64,000 nt of DNA from JACVRW01 sp963826165 (GTDB taxonomy: Bacteria > Actinomycetota > Thermoleophilia > Solirubrobacterales > Thermoleophilaceae): the NCBI GenBank assembly GCA_963826165.1, contig CAWGWC010000003.1:248001-312000 (forward strand), in the 5' to 3' direction. Position 1 is the stretch's first letter. Each line of letters begins with the position of its first letter. The notes under the pieces were generated by a model. It was not told the origin of the DNA. It searched no databases and saw only the letters and a program-made list of their open reading frames with translations. Positions 26,115 to 35,561 of the stretch are shown here, in pieces. The translations under genes were made by a program, and so were the position numbers.

Positions 26115-29015
26115 GTGACCGTACGCACCGAGCCCCTTGTGGGCCGCGAACGTGAGCTAGCGCTGCTCGAGCAGATGCTCGGCGAGGCGCGAGCAGGAAA
26201 CCCGCAGTTCGTCTTCGTCTCGGGTGAGCCGGGGATCGGCAAGACCAGCCTCATTGCGTCGCTGCTGCAGCTGGCCTCCGATCAGGGATTTCTCACCCTG
26301 TCCGGCAGCGCCGCGGAGTTCGAGCGTGAGCTTCCGTTCGGGCTGGTCGTAGACGCACTCGACGAGTACCTGGCCTCGCTCGAGCCAAGCGCCTTTCACC
26401 GGCTCGCCGCCGACGACCAAGGAGAGCTGGCGGGTGTCTTTCCGGCGTTGCGCACGCTCGGCTCGGGCCCGGCCCCCACGACGGCAGCTCAGCGCTTTCG
26501 CACTCACCATGCCGTGCGAGAGCTGCTCGAGCGTCTCGCGGCGACCCGTCCGGTGCTGCTCTCCTTCGACGACGTTCAGTGGGCCGACGGCGCTTCCCTC
26601 GAGTTGGCGACCCACCTGCTACGGCGTCCGCCAGGCGCCGGGGTCCTGATCGCCGCCACCTGCAGAGCGGGTCAGGCCGACCAAGCGCTGCTCGCCGCGC
26701 TCGACGCGCCGGCGCTGAAGGGAGGGGTTGCTCGGGTGGAGCTCGGACCGCTGACACAAGCGCAGGCTGCGGCCCTCCTCGACGGAGCGAGCCCGGCGCA
26801 GAGCGAACGCCTCTACGCCATGGGTGGGGGAAATCCCTTCTACACGCTGGAGCTGGCCCGAGCGGGCCTGGGCACAGGACCTCACGACCGGCTCGACGCG
26901 GAGACGAGCGTGCCGAGCTCGGTGGCCGCCTCCATCGTCCGCGAGCTCGGCGGCCTCTCGCCCGATGCCCGTGCGCTGGCCAACGCCGCAGCCGTCGCCG
27001 GTGATCCGTTCGAGCTCGACCTGGCCGTCGCGATCGCAGACCTCCCGCCCGGGCAGGCCCACGACCCACTCGATGAGCTGTTCGCCTGCGATCTCGTGCG
27101 CCGCGGCGAGGTGCCGCGCAGGTTCCGTTTCCGCCATCCGCTCGTCCGCAGCGCCATCTACGAGTCCTGCCCCATCGGCCTGCGGCTCGCCGCACACGGG
27201 CGCGCCGCCGATGCGCTGGCGGCGCGCGGCGCGCCCGCGGCCGCCCGGGCCCACCACGTGGAGCAGTCGGCGATGCACGGCGACTCCGCCGCGGTGGCCG
27301 CGCTGCTTGAAGCCGCGCGGGACACGGCGGAGCGGGCCCCGGAGAGCGCAGCGCGCTGGTTCGCCGGCGCCCTGCGGCTCTTGCCCGGTGACGCGACAGC
27401 CGAGGAGCGGATCGAGCTGCTGATGGAGCTCGCTCGGGCCCAGGCGGCCACGGGGCGCTTCGAGGACAGCCGCTCCGCGCTGCTCGAAGCGATCGAGCTC
27501 GCCCCGGATGCGGACGCCGACGGCCGGCTGGCGGCCGCCTGCGCGGGTACCGAGCAGCTTCTGGGTCGCCATGAGGAGGCCCGCCGGCGCCTGGCCGGCG
27601 CTCTCGCGCGACTCTCCGAGCCGGGCTCCCCGGCTGCGATCGAGCTGCGCCTTGCGCTCGCGGGTGGCGCGTTCTTTCGCTCGGACTTCGCGGAAATGCG
27701 TGCCGAGGGATCGCGCGCCATAGAGGCAGCGAATGCCCTCGACGACGAGCTCCCGGCGATCGCGGCAAGCGCAACCCTGGCCATGGCCGGTGCCTTCGGC
27801 TCCTGGATTCCCGAGGGCCGGAGGCACCGCGAGGAGGCCGCCCGGAGCATCGACGCTCTACCCGACGACCGGCTGGCACTCCGGCTCGACGCCGTCACCT
27901 TCCTCGGGACGGCCGAGCTGTACCTCGACCTGTACGAGGAGGCGGTTGCCCATGGCCGGCGCGGTCTGGCGGTGGCCCGGGCGGCGGGGCAGGGCGAGTT
28001 CTTCCCTGCGCTGGTGCCCGTGGTGGGTGTCGCGCTGTGGGCGCTGGGGCGGCTGGATGAAGCTGCCAGGGCGTTCGACGCGGCGATCGAAGCCGCCCGT
28101 GTTTCGGGCAACGCCCAGTCGCTCGGGTGGAGCCTGTTGAACCAAAGCATGGTCGCGCGAGTTTCGGGCGACCTCGATGCGGCGCTGGCGCTCGCGGAGG
28201 AGAGTGCGGAGGTCACGGCCCACATGGATCGCACCTCCCTCGTGACGGGCCACGTCAACGTAAGTCTCGCTCACGCGCTCTGTGAGACGGGCGACCCCGA
28301 GCGGGCCATCGAGGTTGCGATCGCCGGTGCCGGGGGCGAGGAGCTCTTGCTCATCCCCGGTGGTTGGCGGGCGAGCTACTTCGAGTTGCTCACGCGCTGC
28401 TGGCTGGCGCTCGACCGTCCGGTGGAGGCCGAGGCTGCTTCGGCACGCGCCGGGGCCGTGGCCGCGCATGTCGGTCTCGATCACGCAGCTTCGATGGCGA
28501 GTCGTGCGAGCGCCGCCGTTGCGCTCCATTCCGGTGAGCCGGCCCCCGCCGCCGACGAGGCGCTGGCCGCGGCCGAGTCCGCCGGCAACGTCGGCGCCCG
28601 AGTCGATGCCGCGCTCTGCCGGCTCCTCGCGGGCCGGTGCCTGGCGGCCTCGGGCGACACCGAGCGGGCCAAGGGCGAGCTCAGGAGCGCGGCCGACGAG
28701 CTTGATGGGTGCGGCGCCTCGCGCTACCGCGACGCGGCCGAGCGGGAACTGCGCAAGATCGGCGGCCGCACGCCCACCCGGGCGCGTGTGCGGCTGGAGG
28801 ATGGCGACGGGATCGAGGGACTGAGCCCACGGGAGCGCGACGTGGCCCGCCTGGTGGTCGACCGGCGAACAAACCCCGAGATCGCCGCCGAGCTGTTCCT
28901 GAGCGTCAAGACCGTGGAAACCCACATGCGCAACATGTTCCGAAAGCTCGATGTCTCGTCGCGTGCGCAGCTGGCGCGTGCGGTCGAGCGAGCCTCGGCG
29001 CCGGAACAGCGTTAG
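26115..29015 (+). CDS. LAL-family LuxR transcriptional regulator with AAA ATPase, copy 1
   Basis: A 966-residue MalT-like regulator. An N-terminal ATPase has Walker A GEPGIGKTS (about 37-45) and a Walker B-like VLLSFDDVQWADG (about 150). A long middle of helical TPR-like repeats (about 350-860) and a C-terminal LuxR HTH (about 900-960) with LSPRERDVARLVVDRRTNPEIAAE and SVKTVETHMRNM follow. Such proteins switch on target genes after binding a ligand and ATP. The start is GTG. It is a close paralog of the regulator at 29697-32588. Confidence 0.92.
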   Translation: MTVRTEPLVGRERELALLEQMLGEARAGNPQFVFVSGEPGIGKTSLIASLLQLASDQGFLTLSGSAAEFERELPFGLVVDALDEYLASLEPSAFHRLAADDQGELAGVFPALRTLGSGPAPTTAAQRFRTHHAVRELLERLAATRPVLLSFDDVQWADGASLELATHLLRRPPGAGVLIAATCRAGQADQALLAALDAPALKGGVARVELGPLTQAQAAALLDGASPAQSERLYAMGGGNPFYTLELARAGLGTGPHDRLDAETSVPSSVAASIVRELGGLSPDARALANAAAVAGDPFELDLAVAIADLPPGQAHDPLDELFACDLVRRGEVPRRFRFRHPLVRSAIYESCPIGLRLAAHGRAADALAARGAPAAARAHHVEQSAMHGDSAAVAALLEAARDTAERAPESAARWFAGALRLLPGDATAEERIELLMELARAQAATGRFEDSRSALLEAIELAPDADADGRLAAACAGTEQLLGRHEEARRRLAGALARLSEPGSPAAIELRLALAGGAFFRSDFAEMRAEGSRAIEAANALDDELPAIAASATLAMAGAFGSWIPEGRRHREEAARSIDALPDDRLALRLDAVTFLGTAELYLDLYEEAVAHGRRGLAVARAAGQGEFFPALVPVVGVALWALGRLDEAARAFDAAIEAARVSGNAQSLGWSLLNQSMVARVSGDLDAALALAEESAEVTAHMDRTSLVTGHVNVSLAHALCETGDPERAIEVAIAGAGGEELLLIPGGWRASYFELLTRCWLALDRPVEAEAASARAGAVAAHVGLDHAASMASRASAAVALHSGEPAPAADEALAAAESAGNVGARVDAALCRLLAGRCLAASGDTERAKGELRSAADELDGCGASRYRDAAERELRKIGGRTPTRARVRLEDGDGIEGLSPRERDVARLVVDRRTNPEIAAELFLSVKTVETHMRNMFRKLDVSSRAQLARAVERASAPEQR

Positions 29016-29023
29016 TTCCCGGC

Positions 29024-29054
29024 TCAGGGGCCGGGTCAGGGTCCGCCCCCGATG
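29024..29054 (+). promoter_or_regulatory. TCAGGG-N9-GATG element B
   Basis: TCAGGG at 29024 and again at 29036 (12-base step), then nine bases and GATG at 29051. This is 36 bases before the ATG of the membrane protein at 29087. Confidence 0.75.
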
Positions 29055-29086
29055 TCCTCCGAGGCGACCGGTGGGAGCGTGGTCTC

Positions 29087-29719
29087 ATGAAACGCCATCG
29101 GCTCATCGAGCTTGTCCTGCCGGCCACCGCGACAGCGCTAGCCGTCCTCCTCCTCTTCCACCCGCAGTTCGAGGGCTCCGTCTACGAAGGCCTGCGTGGC
29201 GAGACCACGCGCTGGCTCGTGGTCCACATCGGGTTGGCCGTCGGGGCGGGTCTCCTGGCCCTGGCGGCGTACACGCTCATCGCCGGCCTTCACGGTCGCG
29301 CCGCCACCGTGAGCCGATGTGCCCTGGTCGTATTCCCCATCTTCTTCATCGCCTGGGAGGCGACCCTGGGGATCGGAACCGGCATCCTGGTGGACCAGGC
29401 CAACGGCTTGCCCGCCGGTGATCGCGCGCCGGCCGCCGAGGTCATTCAGGGTTTCTTCGAAAGCCCCGTCCTCCTGGCGCTCAGTGCCGTCGGCAACACC
29501 GCCTGGATCGTGGCCATGATCGCGGCCGCTGTGGCCTTGCGGCGCTCCGGAGCCGGTGCTGCTGTGGTGTGCCTGGTCGGCCTCTCGTCGCTGTTCGTCC
29601 TGCACGACGCGGGCCCTATCGGAGCGATCGGCCTGACCTGCTTCGCGGTGGCGGCCATCCTGGCTGGGCGCAGCCGGCAGGCTCAGCCGGCCGAGCTCAG
29701 CCCCGTTCCCGCTCCATGA
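29087..29719 (+). CDS. Multi-span membrane protein of unknown function
   Basis: A 210-residue protein with about six hydrophobic helices and short polar loops; it has no Cys pairs or recognisable catalytic motif. The first helix begins near residue 8 and a Gly/Ala-rich core follows. It is placed between the two tail-to-tail LAL regulators, carries the shared TCAGGG element upstream, and its last 23 bases overlap the end of the second regulator gene. A role as sensor or effector in the cluster is inference. Confidence 0.75.
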   Translation: MKRHRLIELVLPATATALAVLLLFHPQFEGSVYEGLRGETTRWLVVHIGLAVGAGLLALAAYTLIAGLHGRAATVSRCALVVFPIFFIAWEATLGIGTGILVDQANGLPAGDRAPAAEVIQGFFESPVLLALSAVGNTAWIVAMIAAAVALRRSGAGAAVVCLVGLSSLFVLHDAGPIGAIGLTCFAVAAILAGRSRQAQPAELSPVPAP

Positions 29720-32588
29720 CGCGCGCCACCTCCACGCGCGAGGCCACGTCGAGCTTGCGGAAGATGTTGCGGAGATGCGTCTCGATCGTCTTGACGCTCA
29801 GGAACAGCTCGGCCGCGATCTCCGGATTGGTCTTGCGATCTGTGACCAGTGCGGCGATCTCGGCCTCGCGCTGGGTCAGCGTGTCGACGCCGGCGCCGCC
29901 GGGCTTCCCGGGCGCGGAGCGACGGTGGACCTGGCGGCCCAGCCTGCGCAGCTCCTGCTCGGCCTCCTGGCGGTAGCGAACCGCGCCGTAGCTCTCGAAC
30001 TCTCGGGCGGCCTGCTCGAGCACGGCAATGGCCTCGTCCTGACGGCCGGCCGCGCCCAGAGCCCGGCCCGCCAGCGTGCGCGAGATGGCCGCCTCCATGC
30101 GAGCCTCGACCTCGTCGCACCTCGTCGCCGCCAGCAGGGCCTGCTCGGCGGCGCGGTCCGGATCGCCCTCGGCGAGCGCGAGGGCGGCGGCCGCCCGCGC
30201 GGCCATCGCTCCCGAGAAGGTGGTGCCGGTGCGCTCGGCCACGGCGGCCGCACCCGCTGCCGCCGTTCGCGCTGCTTCGACCTGGCCGAGCGCCACGCGG
30301 CTGCGCGTGATCGCCTCGAAGTAGTTCGCGCGCCAGCCTCCGGGGATGAGCGGCAGGTCCTCGCCGCCGGCGCTCTCGGTCACGGCCGCGATCGCGCGCT
30401 CGTGCTCGCCTGCCGCGTTCAGGACGAAGCACTGGTTGGCCCCGGCGTAGGTCGAGACCAGGCTGTGGTCTAGATGCCTGGTGATGTCGACGCTCTCCTG
30501 TGCCACGCGCCGCGCTGTCTCGAGGTCGCCCACGTACAACGCGGCGTTCGCATGGTTGAGGAGGTTCCAGGCCAGGGCCTGCACGTTTCCGGAGAGCCGC
30601 GCGGCCTCGGAAGCCTCGTCAAGCACCCGCACCGCTTCGTCGAGGCTGCCCAGCATCTGCAGGACAGTGCCGAGCACAGGGATCAGGAACGGCGAGACCT
30701 CGGCCTGCCCGGTCGCCTGGGCGATTGCCAGCCCACGCTCGGCGTGCCTGCCGGCGTCGGCGAAGCGGTCGAGGTAGAGCTCGGCCGCACACAGGTTGGC
30801 CACGGCGTCCAGACGCAGCGCCAGCTCGTCGTCTGACATCGCGTCGACCTGCCCGGCCGCGGCGATGCGTTGCGCGTCGGTCCCGGGTTGGCCGCCGATG
30901 AATGCCAGCGCCGCGGTGAGCGCAGCGCTGCTCGCGGCGATCAGCGGCGTGTCGTCCAGCACCTCGGCGGCGGCGAGCGCGCGCGCGGACGCGTCGCGCA
31001 TGGCCGGATAGTCCTGGCGGTAGAAGTGGCCCGTGGACAGGTGGATGAGGAGCTCGACCGTCTGTGTGGAGGCGGGATCCGGGAGCCGGGCGAGCGCCGT
31101 GGTCAGGCGCTCGTGTGCCTCTCGGTGATGACCGAGCAGCTGCTCGACCCCGGCACACGCGCCGATCAAGCTGATCCGCAGCGCCTCGGAGTCGCCCGGC
31201 GTGAGCTCGATGCTCTCGAGCAACGCCGCACGGGCGTCCTCGAAGGCGCCGGTCGCCGCCTTGGCCCCCGCCAGCGCCATCAGGAGCGCGACCCGCTCGC
31301 TCGCGGGTGCCGAGGCGGGCAGCAGCCCCAGCGCGATCTCGAACCACTGCGCCGCGCTGGCCGGGGCGCGCTGGGCCGCCCCCTCGCCGGCCTCGCGCAG
31401 GACCGCCACCGCGGCGGTGTCCCCGTGCCGGGCGGACTGGGCTACGTGGTGGGCGCGTGACGAAGCCGGGGCGCCCCGCTCGGCCAGTGCCGCGGCGGCG
31501 CGCCCATGCGCCGCCAGGCGCACCCCTGCTGCGGTGGACTCGTACACCGCGCTGCGCACGAGCGGATGCCGGAAGCCGAAGCGCCGCGGCACTTCCGCGG
31601 GACGCGCGAGGTCGCGTGCGACGAGCATGTCGATCGCATCGAGCGCCTCCGGCTCCTCGACGCCCGCCGCAGCGATCGCGAGGTCGAGCTCGAACGGGTC
31701 GCCGGCCACTGCGGCGGCCTCCGCGAAGCGGCGGGCGTCCGGCGCGAGCCCGTCGAGCTCGGCCAGGATCGCCGCCACCACCGCGGGTGGCACCTCGGTC
31801 CCGCGGCGCGCGCCGTCGGCTCCATCGCTGCCGCTACGGGCGAGCTGCAGCATGTAGAACGGGTTGCCGCCACTGGCCCGGTAGAGCTGCTCGAGCTCGG
31901 CAGCGCCGGCCGCATCCACGAGCTCGCCGGCGGCCGAGGGAGTCAGGGGGCCAAGTTCCACCAGCCGCACGGTTTCGCTGTTGGCCGCGGCTGCGGCGAT
32001 GGCAGTCTCCAGCCCACGGTCGGCCTGACCCGTGCGGTAGGAAGCCACGACCAGGACCGGCGCCTGCGGCGGGCGTCGCAGGAGGTGGGAGACGAGCTCG
32101 ACCGACGCGCCGTCGGCCCAGTGGAGGTCCTCGAGGATGAGCACGAGCGGCTGACGCCCGGCCAGGCGCTCGATCAGGTCGCGCACGGCATGGTGGGCCC
32201 GAAAGCGCTCGGCGGCGGTGGTCGGTCCCGGGGAGCCCGGCTGCAGCGAGCGTAGCGCGGGGAACACACCCGCGACCTCCGAGAGATCCTCGGACGCGAG
32301 ACGGCTGAAGGCCTGGGGATCGAGCGACCCGAGGTACTCGTCGAGAGCGTCGACCACCAGCCCAAAGGGCAGCTCGCGCTCGAACTCGGCGGCGCTGCCG
32401 CGCAGCGCGAGGCAGCCGCGCTCCTCGGCACGCTCGGCCAGTTCCTGCAGCAGCGAAGTCTTGCCGATGCCGGGCTCGCCGGTGACGAAGGCCACACGCG
32501 GCGCGCCGTCGACCGCTTCGCCGAGCAGCTGCTCGGCGAGTTGCTGTTCTTGCTCTCGGCCCACCAGGGCCGCTTCTGACAGCGTCAC
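29697..32588 (-). CDS. LAL-family LuxR transcriptional regulator with AAA ATPase, copy 2
   Basis: A 963-residue paralog of the regulator at 26115. It has the same Walker A (GEPGIGKTS), a clear Walker B-like LVLILEDLHWADG, helical repeats in the middle and a C-terminal LuxR HTH (LTQREAEIAALVTDRKTNPEIAAE, SVKTIETHLRN). The GTG at 32588 has GGGAG 6 bases upstream and is preferred over the TTG at 32630. A perfect TCAGGG-N5-CCCTGA palindrome lies 46 bases upstream, shared with the divergent 80-aa gene, so autoregulation is possible. Confidence 0.92.
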   Translation of the reverse strand: MTLSEAALVGREQEQQLAEQLLGEAVDGAPRVAFVTGEPGIGKTSLLQELAERAEERGCLALRGSAAEFERELPFGLVVDALDEYLGSLDPQAFSRLASEDLSEVAGVFPALRSLQPGSPGPTTAAERFRAHHAVRDLIERLAGRQPLVLILEDLHWADGASVELVSHLLRRPPQAPVLVVASYRTGQADRGLETAIAAAAANSETVRLVELGPLTPSAAGELVDAAGAAELEQLYRASGGNPFYMLQLARSGSDGADGARRGTEVPPAVVAAILAELDGLAPDARRFAEAAAVAGDPFELDLAIAAAGVEEPEALDAIDMLVARDLARPAEVPRRFGFRHPLVRSAVYESTAAGVRLAAHGRAAAALAERGAPASSRAHHVAQSARHGDTAAVAVLREAGEGAAQRAPASAAQWFEIALGLLPASAPASERVALLMALAGAKAATGAFEDARAALLESIELTPGDSEALRISLIGACAGVEQLLGHHREAHERLTTALARLPDPASTQTVELLIHLSTGHFYRQDYPAMRDASARALAAAEVLDDTPLIAASSAALTAALAFIGGQPGTDAQRIAAAGQVDAMSDDELALRLDAVANLCAAELYLDRFADAGRHAERGLAIAQATGQAEVSPFLIPVLGTVLQMLGSLDEAVRVLDEASEAARLSGNVQALAWNLLNHANAALYVGDLETARRVAQESVDITRHLDHSLVSTYAGANQCFVLNAAGEHERAIAAVTESAGGEDLPLIPGGWRANYFEAITRSRVALGQVEAARTAAAGAAAVAERTGTTFSGAMAARAAAALALAEGDPDRAAEQALLAATRCDEVEARMEAAISRTLAGRALGAAGRQDEAIAVLEQAAREFESYGAVRYRQEAEQELRRLGRQVHRRSAPGKPGGAGVDTLTQREAEIAALVTDRKTNPEIAAELFLSVKTIETHLRNIFRKLDVASRVEVARVMERERG

Positions 32589-32633
32589 GAAAGGCTCCCG
32601 GCGCGCCAGCCTACCCCAGGCAGGCGGCAAAGA

Positions 32634-32652
32634 TCAGGGTGCTGCCCTGATG
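32634..32652. promoter_or_regulatory. TCAGGG-N9-GATG element C (perfect palindrome)
   Basis: TCAGGG-TGCTG-CCCTGA followed by TG, between the divergent LAL copy 2 and the 80-aa gene. GATG begins 36 bases before the ATG at 32685. This is one of the two copies with perfect inverted arms. Confidence 0.78.
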
Positions 32653-32684
32653 TGAGAAGAGGCGCGCGGGACAAGACTGATGCC

Positions 32685-32927
32685 ATGCCCCGCTTCATGC
32701 TCAGCCACCATCATGACCCCCAGGAGTGCGGTGTGGTGTTCGCCTCCTTCAAGGCCTTTGCAACCCCGCTGCGCGGGTCTCCGGTGCGGGCGTCGTGCGA
32801 CTTCGGCACCCATCACATCTGGTGGGAGGTGGACGCGCCGAGCGAGGACGCCGCGCTCGCGCAGCTGCCCGGCTACGTGGCCGAACGCACGGCCGCGCTG
32901 CGCATCCGCGAGCTCCACACGCCCTGA
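32685..32927 (+). CDS. Small alpha/beta-barrel-like protein
   Basis: An 80-residue protein beginning MPRFMLSHHHDPQEC, with THHIWWEVDAPSEDAALAQLP in the middle. The strand-helix-strand pattern and the conserved SHHH and WW positions suggest a dimeric alpha/beta barrel small protein common in actinobacteria, with no assigned role. It is divergent from LAL copy 2 and preceded by element C. The ribosome site is weak, consistent with a very short leader. Confidence 0.72.
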   Translation: MPRFMLSHHHDPQECGVVFASFKAFATPLRGSPVRASCDFGTHHIWWEVDAPSEDAALAQLPGYVAERTAALRIRELHTP

Positions 32928-32940
32928 CCCCGGTCCGCCC

Positions 32941-32974
32941 GGTTCAGGGTGCGGCTCAGGGGGCTACCCCGATG
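32941..32974 (+). promoter_or_regulatory. TCAGGG-N9-GATG element D
   Basis: GGTTCAGGGTG and GGCTCAGGGGG, with TCAGGG boxes 12 bases apart (32944 and 32956), then nine bases and GATG at 32971. An ATG in frame with the MMPL gene lies 37 bases further at 33008. Confidence 0.75.
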
Positions 32975-33040
32975 AATCGGGACCCGGGGTGGAACAGGCT
33001 GGCCCCCATGCAGTCGAACCCCACCACCAAAAGGAGTCCC

Positions 33041-35237
33041 ATGCAATCGCCAAGCAACTTCACGGCCCGGGTAGGGCGCTGGAGCGTCCGGCATCGCAAG
33101 ACCGCCATCTTCGGGTGGCTGGCCTTCGTGCTGGTTGCTCTGTTCATCGGGATGAACGTCCTCCCGCAGAAAGAGATCGACCAGAAGAGCGGCATGCCGG
33201 GCGAGTCCGGTCAGGCCGCGGAGGCGATGGACGGGGCCTTCCCGGAGAAGTCCTCCGAGCAGGTGCTGGTACAGAGCAAGCAGCTGAGCGCCGGTAGTCC
33301 TGAGTTCAGGGCCGCCGTCGACGACCTAACCGGACGCCTGCAGGACACGCAGGGTGTGAACAACGTCGTGGGTCCCTACGAGGCCCAGGGTGGTCAGGTC
33401 TCGGCCGATGGTCATTCGGCCCTGGTGACCTTCGACCTCCCGGGCGACTCGGACGCAACGGAGAAGTCGGTCGTCGCGTCGCTGGCCGCGGTGGAGGCGG
33501 CCCAGAAGGCTCACCCCGAGCTTCGCATCGAGGAGTCCGGCGACGCCAGCATCACCAAGGCGACTATGGACAAGTCGAACGAGGAGATGGGCAAGTCCAC
33601 GCTGCTCTCGATTCCGATCACCCTGATCATCCTGGTGTTCGCCTTCGGAGCGCTCGTGGCCGCCGGCCTGCCCATCCTGCTGGCTCTCACCAGCGTGGCG
33701 GCGACCATGGGCCTGCTGGGCCCGGTCAGCCAGCTCGCTCCTGTCGACGGGTCGGTGATGCACGTGGTGGTGCTCGTCGGCATGGCCGTGGGCATCGACT
33801 ACAGCCTCTTCTACGTGAAGAGGGCCCGTGAAGAGCGTGCCGCCGGACGGGGCAACGACGCGGCCATCGAGGCCGCTGCGGCAACGTCGGGTCGCGCGGT
33901 ACTGATCTCCGGCTTCACGGTGATGGTCGCCATGGCCGGCATGTACCTGGGCGGGATCTCCAATTTCGCCTCCTTTGCCACCGGCACGATCATCGTGGTG
34001 GCAGTTGCCGTGCTCGGTTCACTGACGGTGCTGCCCGCCGTGCTGTCGAAGCTCGGCGACAAGGTCGACAAGGGCCGCCCCCCGCTGATCGGACGGCTCA
34101 AGAGCAAGGTCGGCAGGGCGAGCCTGTGGTCGCGCGTGCTGGACCGGGTGCTGCGGCGCCCGCTGGTCTCGGCGGTCGTGGCCACCGCGTCTGCTGGTGG
34201 CGCTCGCGCTGCCGGCGCTGGGCATGCAGACCTCCCTCGGTGGAACCGAGGACACCTCGCGTGAGCTCGAGGTGATGCAGACCTACGACCGCACCCAGGC
34301 CGCCTTCCCGAGTGAGGGCAGCATGGAGATGGTCGTAGTCAAGGCCGACGACGTGACCAGCTCGACGGTGGTTTCGGCCATCGACTCGCTGGAGTCCAAG
34401 GCCGCCGAGCGCCCGGGCCTCTTCGAGGGCCAGGCGACGGTGGAGGTCAGCTCGGATCAGACGGTCGCCACGGTCGGGCTCCCGACCACGGGGACCGGCA
34501 CTGACGACCGGTCGAACCGCGCGGTGGAAGCGCTGCGCAACGACCTGGTTCCCGCCACCGTCGGCCAGCTCGACGGTGTCGAGGCCTACACGACGGGCGA
34601 GGCCGCCGCGACGGGCGACTTCAACGACGCCATGATCGGCCACCTCCCCTACGTGTTCGCGTTCGTGCTCACTGCGGCGTTCCTGCTGCTGCTGGTCACC
34701 TTCCGGTCGATCGTCATCCCCATCAAGGCGATCGTGCTCAACCTGCTGTCCGTCGGCTCCGCCTACGGCCTGCTGGTGCTGGTGTTCCAGAACGACTGGG
34801 CCGAGGGCCTGCTCGGCTTCGAGGGCAACGGGGCCATCGCGGCCTGGCTGCCGCTGTTCCTGTTCGTGATCCTGTTCGGGCTCTCGATGGACTACCACGT
34901 GTTCATCCTCACCCGTATCCGCGAGGCCTTCGATCGCGGCATGCGCACCGAGGACGCGGTGGCCCACGGCATCAAGAGCACTGCCGGCGTGGTCACGAGC
35001 GCAGCGATCGTCATGGTCGGCGTGTTCTCACTGTTCGCTCTCTCGTCCGAGCTGCAGATGAAGCAGATGGGCATCGGCCTTGCGGCCGCCGTGCTGATCG
35101 ACGCCACGGTCATCCGCGGCGTGCTTCTGCCCGCGACGATGAAGCTCCTGGGCGACTGGAACTGGTGGCTGCCGCGCAGGCTCGGATGGCTGCCCCAGGT
35201 CAGCCACGAGGGCGAGGTGCAGCCCGCCGCCGCCTAG
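33041..35237 (+). pseudogene. MMPL/SSD family transporter, split by a frameshift
   Basis: An RND-related MMPL lipid or drug exporter of about 731 residues if the frame is restored. The first part (to about 34190) shows span 1, the periplasmic domain and spans 2-6 with VGMAVGIDYSLFYVKRAREE. The second part, read in another frame, covers the second periplasmic domain and spans 7-12 with LFGLSMDYHVFILTRIRE. An extra T at about 34190 (GCGTCTGCTGG instead of GCGCTGCTGG) breaks the frame. The ATG at 33041 has AGGAG upstream; an in-frame ATG at 33008 fits element D spacing. It may be a true mutation or a sequencing error. Confidence 0.85.
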
Positions 35238-35302
35238 CGCACCGACGACAAGCCACACTCGACGAGCGCCCGCCTCCCGGTGGGCGCTCGTCGTTCGTGG
35301 CC

Positions 35303-35338
35303 GGTTTCAGGGTGGTGGTTCAGGGCGCCCCCCTGATG
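35303..35338 (+). promoter_or_regulatory. TCAGGG-N9-GATG element E (perfect palindrome)
   Basis: GGTTTCAGGGTG and GGTTCAGGG, TCAGGG boxes 13 bases apart (35307 and 35320). The second forms TCAGGG-CGCCC-CCCTGA. GATG at 35335 lies 36 bases before the ATG at 35371. Confidence 0.78.
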
Positions 35339-35370
35339 ATCCGGCGGCTCTCCGGCGGCACCATCGCAGC

Positions 35371-35550
35371 ATGTCGAACTTCGAGCTACAGCCAGCCCTC
35401 TCCTACATCGAGACAACGATCCCCGCGGGTCAGACGATCGGCGAGTATCGGCGCAGTCGCCCGCGGCGGTCGACCCGCTGGGAGCGACTCAAGCGTCTGG
35501 CCGGGCACGCAGGCGTCGCTTCCGCGGCACTGGCACCGGCGCGGGCCTAG
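35371..35550 (+). CDS. 59-residue basic peptide of the cluster
   Basis: A short ORF starting MSNFELQPALSYIE, then TIPAGQTIGEYRRSRPRR and an Arg-rich helix. It ends in TAG just before the pyridoxamine-oxidase-like gene. The acidic start followed by a very basic tail, the GEYRRSR segment and its place exactly 36 bases after element E make it a credible gene. No family is assigned; the basic region could bind nucleic acid or membrane. Confidence 0.6.
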   Translation: MSNFELQPALSYIETTIPAGQTIGEYRRSRPRRSTRWERLKRLAGHAGVASAALAPARA

Positions 35551-35561
35551 CATTGTCCGTC

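Noticed and set aside
26282..26304. CAGGG and CCCTG arms early in LAL copy 1
   Set aside because: They lie inside coding sequence with an 8-base gap instead of the N5 core and no GATG/ATG spacing.
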